Assembly (NCBI GenBank): GCA_026214975.1
Contig: CM047807.1
Span: forward strand, 70,039,824-70,103,823
Reading direction: 5' to 3'
Source: Gentiana macrophylla
Lineage: Eukaryota; Streptophyta; Magnoliopsida; Gentianales; Gentianaceae
DNA length: 64,000 nt
Below the pieces are notes generated by a model. That model was not told the DNA's origin. It did no database searches and saw only the letters and a list, made by a program, of their open reading frames with translations. Shown one piece after another: positions 21,464 to 32,031 of the stretch. Each line of letters begins with the position of its first letter. The stretch's first letter is position 1. The position numbers and the translations under genes are program-made.

Positions 21464-21477
21464 AAGTGTGGGGGAGT
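21464..21477 (+). promoter_or_regulatory. Element A polypurine tract
   Basis: AAGTGTGGGGGAGT directly before LTR-A2; primes plus-strand DNA synthesis. Element B has AAGTGTGGGGAGT at 35,126-35,138. Confidence 0.8.
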
Positions 21478-23059
21478 TGTTTACGACTAATTTTGTGGTT
21501 TATATCGAGTTATTTCGTAACAATATCTTCCGTGTTTTAGTGTTTTTTTTTATTATAGAAAATCACTTGCTAAAAGGATAAATTGGAAGAGTGGGTTTAG
21601 AATTTATTAAAGTGCTATTTATATGGTTTTTATTTATTTATGTACGATTTTACACTTTGCTCGTCTCTATCGCCTTGTAGGTATGCTTGCATGTTGTGAA
21701 AGGAGCTAGAACGGTGTTTGATTCAAGATTAAAGGAAGGAGAAAGATGCAAGTTTGAGATTGGCATGAAGGTTTCCATGGCTGAACTGGCGTCCATTGCA
21801 TCCGTCCAGTGGACGGGCGTCCAGAAGACTTATTCGATTCAAAGAAGAAAGGTCTCAGGTGGACGAGCGTCCACTATTCTAGACTGGCGTCCAGGAGGAG
21901 AAATTTGATTCAGAGTTGTGAAAATTTCAGCAGACGATCGTCCATTTTTGCATAGGACGGACGTCCAAGAAGACTCGGCCCGACTCGATGAATTTTGTGA
22001 AGACTGGACGGGCGTCTACCTTGCTGGACGGGCGTCCAATAGCCGACCTAACCCTAGCCTCCTTAAAAATCTATAAATAGCAGCGCATTCTAAACCCTAA
22101 AATCAGATTTTTGCACACAAAAAAAACACACAGCAGCCGCATATCCAAAAGAGCAAACTCAAAGATGAACTCTTCCATCCCAACAATCATGATCACCAAT
22201 ATGATTGTTGGCTAAGCAATTCGCGGTGGGACAACGGAGGAAACCAATCAACAACCACACCAATTAGAGGATTTTTAGCTACGTCTTTAGTGAGTTAAAT
22301 TTATGGTTTTTCATCAATTGAATGTTGTGATTTATTGTTTATGTTTTATTGAATCGAGAGATCGATGAAACTATCTTTTTGATTGAATTTATATGAAAGT
22401 ATTGATTCAAGCTTTGATCTTTTCAATTGATGCAATTAATTGTGATTCAAGAGATTGTTCATGATTAGTTGAGTTGAGTATTGGAGACAATCTCATGATC
22501 GTGTTATGCATGCTAGTTTAGTTTTGCTTGAGAAAGAAAACGAAACCCTAGAAATTGATTAAAGAGATTTAATCGAATTCGTGATTTGATCATTACTAAA
22601 AATCGTATTTTTAGCTCACAATCTAGTTGGGGTTGGTGGGTTGATTGGTGGATTCTCGTTGCCTTGCCATTCTTTTAATTATTTGATAAACCGATTTGTT
22701 CTTACCAACTTTTGTTGCTAAGTTTAGTTATTTTAAAAACCCTAGTTTTTACCTGCTGTTTTCTGCATATTTTCGGTTTCCAGAACGCTATTGGATGCCC
22801 GTCCACATCAGTGGACGGGCGTCCAGTGTCGTTTTTGTTCTACTTTCTGCTATTTTCTGTTTCTAGTCGTAGTTTCTAGATTATAATTAATATATACCTT
22901 AGTTTTAGATAATAATTTGTGACATAATCGATACAATAACTGTACTTAATCCGATAGACGTTCGATTCCCTTAGGACGACCCAGTAACACCTTTACTACG
23001 AGCCTTGCACTTGGGGTGTTCCGGTAATTATAAATTTAAATCTAGTTTTTTACCGAACA
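21478..23059 (+). repeat. Element A 3' LTR (A2)
   Basis: Carries the better preserved palindromic array: TGGACGGGCGTCCA at 21,810-21,823 and 22,025-22,038, TGGACGAGCGTCCA at 21,860-21,873, and several variants, then TATAAATA (22,072-22,079). A further pair (CCGTCCACATCAGTGGACGG) lies near 22,799-22,818. Ends TTACCGAACA at 23,059. Confidence 0.93.
21785..22038 (+). promoter_or_regulatory. Palindromic GGACGGGCGTCC array of LTR-A
   Basis: Seven or so quasi-palindromes with arms GGACG/CGTCC spaced irregularly over 250 bp, ending about 35 bp upstream of the TATA box. I infer an array of binding sites for a dimeric factor. The A1 copy (11,948-12,215) has lost or altered several units. Confidence 0.5.
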
Positions 23060-23064
23060 AACAC

Positions 23065-24475
23065 CGAGGCAGCTAACACCCAGACGAGTAACACCGTGGC
23101 AGCTAACACCCAGATGGGTAACGCTGAGGCAGGATTTACCGGGGTTGTGATTCCGAGAAGTAGAAGAAGTGGACTAGCTACCCAGGGCCCTACAATTTCC
23201 CAAGTTAACACCCCGTCTGTGAGCAACATCCTGCGTGGGGTGAATCAGGGGCCAGACATTGTCACCAGAGGTAGAGTGGAACAAGGGGGTCCTTCACGGT
23301 TTAACACCCGCGTACCGGTTACTACTTCAACTCCAAGGACCACGAGTTGGACCGGGTTGGGACTTTCTCATCCACCGGCTAGTCAGTTTTTCAGTTATCC
23401 ACAGTATCGACGCTTTCCTTCGCACTACCGAAGTTTTTTACACCACAACCGACGGTTCTACTCTCCACCACCGCCTAGGTCGGATTCGTTCAGTAGCACT
23501 GGCTACACCCATCCCTCACAGTAATCACCAAGATCGTAATGCCCCACCGCGAAGCGGCAAGATGCGAAGATCATCGCCGGGGGTTATGATGCACTCAAAG
23601 AGATTGGTATGAGAAGATGAAGAAACATAGGTGCCGAGTTCTTTGGCAATGTCGAACCAACAGCAGCAGACTTATGGATTCGTGGGTTTGAGAAGGCGTG
23701 CAGAAATATGAAAGCTCCAGAATCTGAGTGGGCTCATTTAGCCATATCCTGGCAGGGAATGCAGAAAGTTGGATGGAAGCGTATGAGCAGGTTAACCCGA
23801 GGATCACAGATTGGGCAGTGTTCAAAGATTTGTTCTACAAGGAATACTTTCCTAGGACAGCACGGAATGCGAAAGCTAATGAGTTCCTGAGTTTGAAACA
23901 AGGGAGATATACTACAAGAACTCAAGATTCCCGAAAGTTCCATGAGTCAAGTGCGATTCTACCCCGAGATCATGAAAAGTGAAGAGAAAAAGATTGATAA
24001 ATTCATGGAAGGATTGTCACACGAGATGGCAAAGGGCGTGCTAGGAGATAGACCTACAAGCATGGCAAGCGTCATGGATAGAGCTTTGATTGCGGAGCGA
24101 TTTGCCAGTAGACAGACGGTTGTAGTTGGAGATAAGAGGTCTTTCTCAAATTATCAAGGAAGCAACAGAGCAAAGACCGCAGCTAGAATGTTAAGAGGAC
24201 AGAAATCCGCCACGAAGAGTTCAAAGCAAGTGGAACGCCATCGGTTTGTGCTAAGTGTAACAAGACACACACAGAGAGTGCATGGCGTGTAGCGTGAGTT
24301 GTTTCCACTTTGTGGGGAAGTGGGCGATGACTCGAGAGCGTGTCCTAAGAAGCTCTCTCAAGGCAATCTGGTAGAGGACGAGGTAACAAGCGTGGTAATC
24401 GTACCACGTAGCGCACTCGATTCGTGTCTTCGCAGCAGATGCGAAACGGAAGAGTTAGATGACCTTGTGGTGACA
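23065..24475 (+). pseudogene. Fragment F, part 2: Tekay-like gag (degraded)
   Basis: Continues the gag frame opened at 11,591: EAANTQTSNTVAANTQMGN is a short internal amino-acid repeat, then GFTGVVIPRSRRSG to 23,523. Later frames (23,640-24,290) give FFGNVEPTAADLWIRGFEKA-like and KIDKFMEGLSHEMAKGVLGD peptides matching element D gag. The expected CCHC knuckle region is garbled (about 24,250-24,350). Gag would form the particle. It is broken by several frameshifts. Confidence 0.75.
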
Positions 24476-24574
24476 GTACTTTTCGTTGTTTGTGTTTATT
24501 ATAGATATTTAATATGATATAGCGCGCATATGATATTACATATTTATAATTAAATTGATTCACTTGTTAGGTAC
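24476..24574. repeat. Small AT-rich insertion flanked by GTAC
   Basis: Between peptides equivalent to NVISGTIILDN of element D lies a 91-nt AT-rich stretch (24,480-24,570) bordered by GTAC on both sides. It contains ATGATAT twice around GCGCGC. It could be a tiny insertion with a 4-bp duplication. A GT..AG intron is less likely because the simplest splice creates a stop. Confidence 0.35.
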
Positions 24575-25998
24575 CGTAATCATAGATAATCTAGCGAGCT
24601 TTAATTGCTTGATAATCGGAGCTTCAGGGACTTTTGTTTCCTTTAAGATAGCTAGGAAGTTGAACCTACCTCTTAAGGAATTGGAGAGACCTTTGAGTAT
24701 AACCGCACATTTGGGAAGAGTCACTAGATGTGCTCAGGTCACACCCCAAGTTGATATTAGAGTTGGGACTTACAAGTGCCAAAGATGCTTTGACGGTTTT
24801 GGATTTCTCGGACTTTGATGTTATCCTGGTATGGATCGTTGTCCAAGAATTACGCCTACTTGGATTGTAGAGGTAAGAGGGTGATCTTTAAGGCCCCAGA
24901 AAATCGGCTAAGACGCTTGAGGTAACGTATGCAAGCTTAGCAAGGTCGTTATCCGATTATCTCAGCAGTTAAAGCCTTAAAAGATTTGAAGAGGAGTTGC
25001 CAGGGTTTCGTTGTTTATGCACTAGATAAGGAAAAGCATAGGCCCGAGTTAGGAGAGACTCATGTAGTTAAGGACTTTCCTAAAATTTTCCCGGAAGATT
25101 TGCCAGGACATATGCCTGATAGGGCCATAGAGTTCGAGATCGAATTGATTGCCGGAGCATCACCAGTGGTTAAAGCACCTTATAGGATGGCACCAGCGGA
25201 GTTGAAAGAGTTGAAAACTCAACTTAAGGAGATGGTAGAGAAAAACATCATCCAGCCAAGTACATCACCATGGGGAGCACCGGTCTTGTTTGTGAAGAAG
25301 AAAGATGGGAGTATGCGTTTGTGCATCGACTACAAAGAGTTGAATAAACTGACAATCAAGAATAAGTATCCTTTACCAAGGATTGATGATCTGTTCAGTC
25401 AGTGGCAAGGTAAGAAGGTGTTCTCTAAGATTGATCTTAGGTCCGGTTATCATCAGTTGAAGATCAAGGTGTCAGATATACCTAAGATAGCCTTCAGTAC
25501 GAGATATGGACATTATGAGTTTTTGGTCATGCCGTTTGGACTTGATGCAAAGAGTTTTCATGCCTTATCTTGATAAGTTTGTGATAGTTTTCATAGACGA
25601 TATCTAGGTATACTCTAAGGATGAGGAAGATCATGAAGAACACCTAATGATAGTTCTACAGACCTTAAAGGAGAACAAACTGTATGCCAAGTTTTCTAAG
25701 TGCGAGTTTTGGTTGGACCAGGTTAGTTTTCTTGGGCATATAATTTCTGGAGAAGGTATTAAGGTGGATCCAAATAAGATAGAAGCCGCTTTCTAAGTGG
25801 CCTGGACCGACATCGATGAACGAAGATAAGAAGTTTCTTGGGTTTAGTGGTACTACCGAAGTTTGTAAAGGATTTCTCTAAGATAGCTACACCTCTCACG
25901 AGGCTCACTCAAAAGAACATTAAGTATGAGTGGACCAGTGAATGTGAGGAAGCTTTTCAGACTTTGAAAGGAAAGTTGACCACAGCACCTGTGTTAGC
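24575..25998 (+). pseudogene. Fragment F: Tekay-like protease, reverse transcriptase and start of RNase H
   Basis: IIGASGTFVSFKIARKLNLP aligns with the protease (the DSG motif is lost). The open frame 24,986-25,573 holds [60 protein letters not shown] and [15 protein letters not shown], the wording of Tekay/Del chromoviruses. Codons for the TNAPSAFM stretch are deleted near 25,543. FIDDI remains at about 25,600, followed by a stop. It ends in [13 protein letters not shown], where it is joined directly to element B gag at about 25,999. Confidence 0.85.
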
Positions 25999-26875
25999 AA
26001 GGAAACTTTTCCCGTTCGCTTTAAAAGGTGAAGCAAACCGTTGGTTCAAGTCTTTACCCCATCACTCCCTTCATACTTGGGCTGATGTCAAAAGAGCCTT
26101 TGCTCTAAAATTCGTTTCACCTGGGACAATCATGTACCGGAAAAGAGAAATCGCCACTTTTGAGCAATTGGAAGATGAAAGCGTGGGAAAAGCCTGGGAA
26201 AGGTTAAACCTGTTAATGAGAAAGTGCCCTAATCATGGGTACAACCGTCATGAGCTTTTAGAACTATTCTACCGGGGTGTCTCTCAAACCAATAGAGATT
26301 ACCTCGATTCTACTGCTCATGGATCTTTTCTAGGAGGAGGGGACGATGCTGCCTATAGGGTAGCAGAGACCATTGCGAAAAATAACATGTGGTCAACTTC
26401 AAGGAAGGCCCATGTTAGTGAGGACAAGAAGAAATCTGCTGCAGGCAATTCTGAAACGAAGATGTTAGTTGCTCAATTGGAGATGTTAAACCAGCAGCTA
26501 GCTAACTTACAAATGCAGCAGCAAGGAGGGCAAGCAGATATGAATTTCTTTGGAATGCAGGCCGGCAGTGAAATGGGAGAAGAAGTGAATTTAATGGAAA
26601 ACCAGAATCAAAACTTTCGAAATTTAAATCAAAATTCGGTCAACAAAACTTCAACCAAAACGGAATTATTCGAGTTTCAACGCAACTTTAATCAAAAGAA
26701 TGCACCAACAGGATCACTTCCTGGGAGTGCAAATCAATCTTTCAATATGAATTTTCAAAGAACTCAAAGTGGTTGGAATCAAAACCAAAACCAACAAACC
26801 ACTTATGTCTCTCAAAAGAAATTTGATGAATTAGTTGACATGGTGAAAACTCGCCACCAAAGTCAAGACCATTGA
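25999..26875 (+). pseudogene. Element B gag (Athila type, N-terminus replaced by fragment F)
   Basis: From KLFPFALKGEANRWF onward the sequence matches the Athila retrotransposon-gag domain: WADVKRAFALKFVSPGTIMY, KAWERLNLLMRKCPNHGY and ELLELFYRGVSQTNRDYLD, then a Gln/Asn-rich tail. It is open for about 290 codons and fused in frame to 54 codons of Tekay RT/RNase H upstream. The same region of element A (from about 14,340) shows that roughly 1.1 kb upstream of this point belongs to leader and gag N-terminus and is missing here. Confidence 0.85.
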
Positions 26876-28810
26876 AAGACAAGTTGGCCAAATGGCGCAC
26901 CAACAAGCGAGTCGACCACGGTAAACTTCCAAGCTACACTGAAATAAATCCAAAAGGGGATGTCAATGCTTGCACTGACATCACTACTCAGTGGAACTAT
27001 GGAGATGATGAAGTGAATGAAGTTACCTGCGGAGCGGGAAGAATGTTGGAGCCGGTGGGCTCGAAAGCGAGTAACCCCTCCCGACGCCATGAGTTCAGAG
27101 GGGAAATCAGAATTCAAAACCCAAGAAAGCGAGAGTGAGGATGAGATGAATGACGAGGTTCTTCGGATGATGAAATTAATTCGATGTAGTCAGAGGAAGG
27201 GTCGTGTGTCGAACCCCGACGAAAAAGAAGGATGGAAAGTTTGTTAGGTGGAAGGATAAGGAAGATGAAGCTATAAAGAATCAAACCGTGAACAATGATA
27301 CTTTGAGCAAAGAAAAGAAAAATCTTCCTTATCCGCCAAGAAAAAAAGAAAGTATTCTTGGTAATGACAAACAGTACGAGGGAGTTAGAAAAATACTCAG
27401 AGACACAAACGTAAGTATACCTCTGGAAGAGGTACTGACTGAAATGCCTAAGTGCTCTAAGTATATCAAAGAAGCATGTGGGAGCAAGAAGAAGCTCAAG
27501 GGGATGGCAGATGAGGTTTTGAAAGAAGAATGTTCAATGGTTTCACCGAAAATTCCAACAAAGCGAGGTGACCTCGACGACTTTCAATCTCCCGTGAGAT
27601 TGAAGGTTGCATGTTCCATAACGTCTTATGTGATTCAGGGGCTTCTGTAAACGTGATGCCATTAAACATTTGTATAAAGCTCGGTTTAGATAAAAGGATG
27701 AGGGAACGCCCAATTTCTCTTCAAATGGTGGACTGATCTAGCCGAACAGCAGCCAGTTGTGTTAACAATGTTCTTGTTTATGTATAACACTTAGCTTTTC
27801 CAACCGACTGGGTTATTTTGGATTACCCACCTGATAAAGAAATGCCCTTAATTCTAGGCCGATCCTTTTTGGATGCCTCTGCCGCCCTTATTGATTTTTA
27901 CAAGGGTCAGGTCACAATGAGATTCGATGGTACATCTATCACCTTTACGCGGGGGAAAAGCGCTGAGGAAACCCTAGTAGAAGAGATCTCGTTCATCGAA
28001 GAGATTTATGATGATGAAGAAGATGACCACCCTGAATCTGAAAAAGAGCCAATGGAGATAGGTGCTTTCAATGCTATAAATCATAAAGAAAGAGAGGATT
28101 GTGAGCCATCTTCTGAGTCATCACAGACCGTAGTCACTGACAAGTTATCTCCACAATTTGCTCAACCTGAGCCGGCCAGTGAACAGAAGACATGGAACTT
28201 CACAATGATGAACGATGATGATTTCAAAGAGCTGCAGCAGGCAGATTTTGATCCTGTTCAAGAAGAAGTCTTGATGGGTAGTTGGGACGAAGTCGATTTT
28301 TGGAGAGAGACCACCCACTGGGAAATCGACGATTGGCAAAAGCTAGCTGCTGAGCTAGAAGAAGAAGAGTTAAGAAGAATGATTGACCATGAAAAAGAGA
28401 AAGCATGTGTTGACAGGAAAATCCCTATGGATGATTTAATCGATTATCTTTCCGGGGTTACACCTCGGGAAGATGAGTTGTTTTTCAGTCAACCCCTTCT
28501 AGCTCATTTGACCACTAAGGAAAAAGGTGGTCCTCTCAAATCTAGTATTGAGAAACCACCCACTGATTTGGAGCTTAAACCTCTTGCTCAACACCTTAAG
28601 TATATTTTTCTTAAGGATGATGATAAATTGCCTTTAATCATCTCTTCTAAACTCGAAGCCGAGCAAGAAGCACTGCTGAGAAAAGTGCTTGTGAAAAACA
28701 TCCTTGCGTTCGGATGGCAAGTGGGTGATATCCGAGGTATCAGCCCCGACATTTGCATGCATAAAATCCGAACGGAGGAGGGGGCGAAAAAGGTTAGACA
28801 GCCTCAGTGA
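26876..28810 (+). pseudogene. Element B linker, aspartic protease and spacer
   Basis: 27,204-27,650 contains PYPPRKKESILGNDKQYEGV and ILRDTNVSIPLEEVLTEMPK. Around 27,625 a frame reads LCDSGASVNVMPLNICIKLG, an intact DSGAS protease active site, but out of frame with the preceding segment, and a TGA follows near 27,737. 27,818-28,810 continues MPLILGRSFLDASAALIDFY and a Glu/Asp-rich spacer. A TGA at 28,808-28,810 replaces the CGA codon seen in element A. Confidence 0.8.
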
Positions 28811-29500
28811 CGGTTGAATCCGCACATGCAGGAGGTTGTCAAGAAGGAGATAATCAAGTGGTTAGATATGGGTATTATCTATGCCATCGCCGATAGTGAG
28901 TGGGTCAGCCCTACTCAAGTTGTGCCAAAGAAGGGAGGCATTACTGTGGAAAAGAACGGTGCGGGGGAGGAAGTTGCCTTACGCCTTGTGATCGCTATAG
29001 AGTTTGCATTGATTATCGCAGCTAAATGAAGTCACCGCTAAGGATCATTTCCCGCCTTCATTGACCAACTTCTAGAAAGACCGAGCGGTCATAAGTTTTA
29101 TTGTTTCCTCGATGGATATTCGTTTATTTCCAGATAGCCATCGACCCTAATGACCAAGAGAAGACAACTTTTACCTGTCCATCAGAAACTTTTGCGTTCA
29201 TGCAATGCCTTCGGTTTGTGTAATGCACCACCACATTTCAACGATGTATGCTCGGCTATTTTTGATGGACTAGTAGAGAAGTGTATGGAAGTCTTCATGG
29301 ATGATTTCTCGACCTATGGCGACAGTTTTGAAGAGATTTTGGAAAACCTAGATATGGTACTCCAACGATGCGTTGAGAAGAACCTAGTTCTAAATTGGGA
29401 AATGTGCCATTTTCTAGTTGATGAGGGAATTGTCCTTGGACACAAGGTGTCCAAAGAATGGAATTCGTGTAGATAAGGCTAAGGTAGAAGCCATTGAAAA
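28811..29500 (+). pseudogene. Element B reverse transcriptase
   Basis: NPHMQEVVKKEIIKWLDMG and IYAIADSEWVSPTQVVPKKG open the domain. Small deletions break the frame near 28,990, 29,053, 29,112 and 29,190, where the CIDYR, LPLPF, SGYFQ and RRMPF motifs are damaged. EVFMDDFSTYG (about 29,290) retains the catalytic Asp pair. Homologous throughout to element A RT. Confidence 0.85.
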
Positions 29501-30148
29501 GATGTCGTACTCCTAAGACTGTGAAGGAGGTACGAGGTTTTCTTGGCCATGTTGGTTTCTACAGGTGATTCATTCAAGACTTTTCTAAAATCGGCAAACC
29601 TTTATCTAACCTTCTTAAGGACGATGTGGACTTCTCGTTTGATGAGAAGTGCATTGAAGCGTTTAATTGCCTGAAGGGTAAGCTCATTAGCGCCCCTATC
29701 CTAATCACACCTGACTGGACTAAGCCCTTTGAGTTGATGTGCGATGCCTCCAACTACGCAGTGGGAGCAGTTCTAGGACAGAGGGTCGATAAGAAGTTCA
29801 GACCCATTTACTATGCTAGCCGCACTTTGAACCCAGCTCAATGCAATTACGCCACCACCGAGAAGGAATTCTTGGCGCTGCTTTTGCTATTGACAAATTC
29901 GTGGTTATCTTTTAGGGTCCAAAGTGGTGGTGTGGACTGACCATGCAGCCTTACGTTATCTTATGGATAAGACAGATGCGAAACCGAGATTACTCAGGTG
30001 GATTCTTATCTTACAAGAATTCGACCTGGAGATAAAAGATAAAAAAGGTAGCGATAACGTTGTGGCTGATCATTTATCTCGTCTAGTAAATGAGGAAAAC
30101 GAAAGTCCGAAGGAAATAGGGATCGATTTTCCTACGCAATGCTTTTGA
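29501..30148 (+). pseudogene. Element B RNase H
   Basis: DFSFDEKCIEAFNCLKGKLI, PFELMCDASNYAVGAVLGQR, FRPIYYASRTLNPAQCNYAT and [20 protein letters not shown] are well preserved; a frameshift near 29,885 separates the halves. Acts with RT to degrade the RNA template. Confidence 0.85.
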
Positions 30149-31715
30149 AGGTGGAAGTCATTAGGCCTTGGTATCTTGATTACGCCAACGATCTAGCCGG
30201 TGGTCACTTAGAAGAAATGACGTATCGAGAGAAAAAAGAAATTCTTACGGACCTGAAGTATCTCGTTTGGGAGGATCCCTATCTGTTCAAAGTCTGTAAA
30301 GATGGGTTGCTGAGACGATGTGTTCCGGAGCATGAACAAAGGAGTATTTTGGAAGAGTTCCACAGTGGTCCCACTGGTGGTCACTACGGTGCGCCTAAAA
30401 CCGTTGCAAAAATCCTCCAAGCCGGTTTCTACTGGCCCACGCTCTTTAAGGATGCCGAAGCCTTTTGTAAAGGTTGCGACAGATGCCAGGGGATTGGGAG
30501 GCAGAGTAACAGAATGGACATGCCACTTAAGCCCATTCTGGAGTGCGAAGTCTTTGATGTATGGGGCATCGAATTTATGGGACCATTTCCATCGTCATGC
30601 TCTAATAAATACATCCTTGTTTGTGTAGACTACGTATCCAAATGGGTGGAGGCAATTGCCACTCAAACCAACGATCATAAAGTCGTGAAGAAATTTTTGC
30701 AAAAGAATATCTTCACCAGGTTTGGCTGTCCCCGAGCGCTTATCAGCGATGAAGGCACTAACTTTTGCAACGCACCACTTGATAAAATTCTTGAAAAATA
30801 TGGTGTCAAACATAAAATCGGTACACCATACCATCCCCAAACAAGTGGTCAAGTCGAAGTCAGCAACCGGAGTATTAAAAGAATCTTGGAAAAGATAGTG
30901 AACTCGAATAGAACTAATTGGAGTCTAAAGTTGGATGACGACTATGGGCTTACCAAGATCGCTTATAAGACTCCCATGGGTGCGCCTCCCTTTCAAATGG
31001 TTTATGGAAAAGCTTGCCACTTACCGGGCGAGCTTGAACACAGAGCTTATCAAGCTATTAAATTTTTGAATTTCGATAGCCAACTCGTGGGGGAAAAGAG
31101 GCTTTTGCACCGTGAGCGAACGAGCTCGACGAATTTAGACTCCAAGCTTACGAGAATTCCACGATAAGCAAGGAAAGAACCAAAGCGCTTCACGATGCTA
31201 AAATCAAAAATCGGGAATTCAAAGTAGGTGATATGGCGCTACTATATAATACCAGGTTACATTTGTTTCCTGGTAAGCTTAAATCCAGATGGTCTAGACC
31301 CTTTGAAATCCTCGATGTCAACCCGAGTGGAGCAATTGAGTTAAAAGGGTATGGCGGTCAAACGTTCAAGGTAAATGGTCAAAGGCTGAAAAAGTATTTT
31401 GGCCAACCAAAAGAAAAGCCTGAGGTCATGTATTTTCAAAAGGGGATTGAAACGGCTGAGATGCTGACGTGTGATGAGATTCCATCCGACTTCTTTGGTT
31501 CGGATGATGACATCTTTACCCCTACCGTGAAAGACCCTTCCGACAAGACTCAAAACCACGGTATGCCTAGGCCGAATCTAAGAAGAGGCAAGAAAAGGAA
31601 GAAAGTCAATGCTGTCTGGAAGGCTAAGTTCCATAACTTAGTCGCGCATTTGACTTGTTGTTGTGGCCACACTGCTATTCATCATGCAGATTCGATGACG
31701 GCGTGGCGAAAGTAA
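30139..31715 (+). pseudogene. Element B integrase (first catalytic Asp changed to Glu)
   Basis: The HHCC zinc motif ([24 protein letters not shown]) is intact. The catalytic core reads [24 protein letters not shown] and [13 protein letters not shown]. The first acid is Glu where element A has Asp. After a frameshift near 31,110 the C-terminal part continues to 31,715 (SRPFEILDVNPSGAIELKGY, ending HLTCCCGHTAIHHADS). The D-to-E change probably impairs strand transfer. Confidence 0.85.
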
Positions 31716-31752
31716 GCCAAAGTGGCCTGACCCGGGTTGACTTTGAGGATCA

Positions 31753-31799
31753 TGTCAAGCTAGCGACATAAAACAAGCGCTACTAGGAGGCAACCTAGT
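31753..31799 (+). ncRNA. Two conserved hairpins just after element B pol
   Basis: TGTCA, AGCTAG, CGACA (31,753-31,768; one pair lost relative to element A) and ACTAGG, AGGCAA, CCTAGT (31,782-31,799). Same order, spacing and surroundings as in element A at 20,085-20,131. Cis-acting RNA structure candidate. Confidence 0.5.
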
Positions 31800-32026
31800 C
31801 TTTTTAGGTAAATTTTATTTTTTTAGCCGTTTTGATGCATTGTAGTTTTTTTTCGGAATAATACCTTGGTTACTTTTCTGGTGGCTATCCTTGGACTATT
31901 TGTTGAATGCTTTATTTGCTTATTTCTGTGTGCATACATGTTTACTCATATACCCTTTGTGGCCCGAGATTATATGCTATGTCGAGTGTTGCAGATACTG
32001 TTGAGCGGTTTTTGCCAGTTATCACT

Positions 32027-32031
32027 TTTAG
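32027..32031. repeat. Target-site duplication of the solo LTR, left (TTTAG)
   Basis: TTTAG is repeated at 34,228-34,232. Element A at about 20,341 shows the unoccupied sequence CACTTTTAGTGTT. Confidence 0.9.

Larger units (their letters stand above)
11629..23059 (+). mobile_element. Element A: Athila-lineage Ty3/gypsy retrotransposon
   Basis: An 11.4-kb element with LTRs of about 1.58 kb, an AACAC duplication, a 15-nt PBS matching plant tRNA-Asp and a polypurine tract. The internal region encodes degraded Athila-type gag, protease, reverse transcriptase, RNase H and integrase. It is inserted in the gag of fragment F. Its LTRs look nearly identical outside the palindromic arrays, implying fairly recent insertion, yet the coding region is heavily frameshifted, so its mobilisation was probably in trans. 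Confidence 0.93.

Noticed and set aside
20073..21477. Env-like gene after pol in element A
   Set aside because: No open frame with signal peptide or membrane segment; the region is non-coding with hairpins, as in element B.
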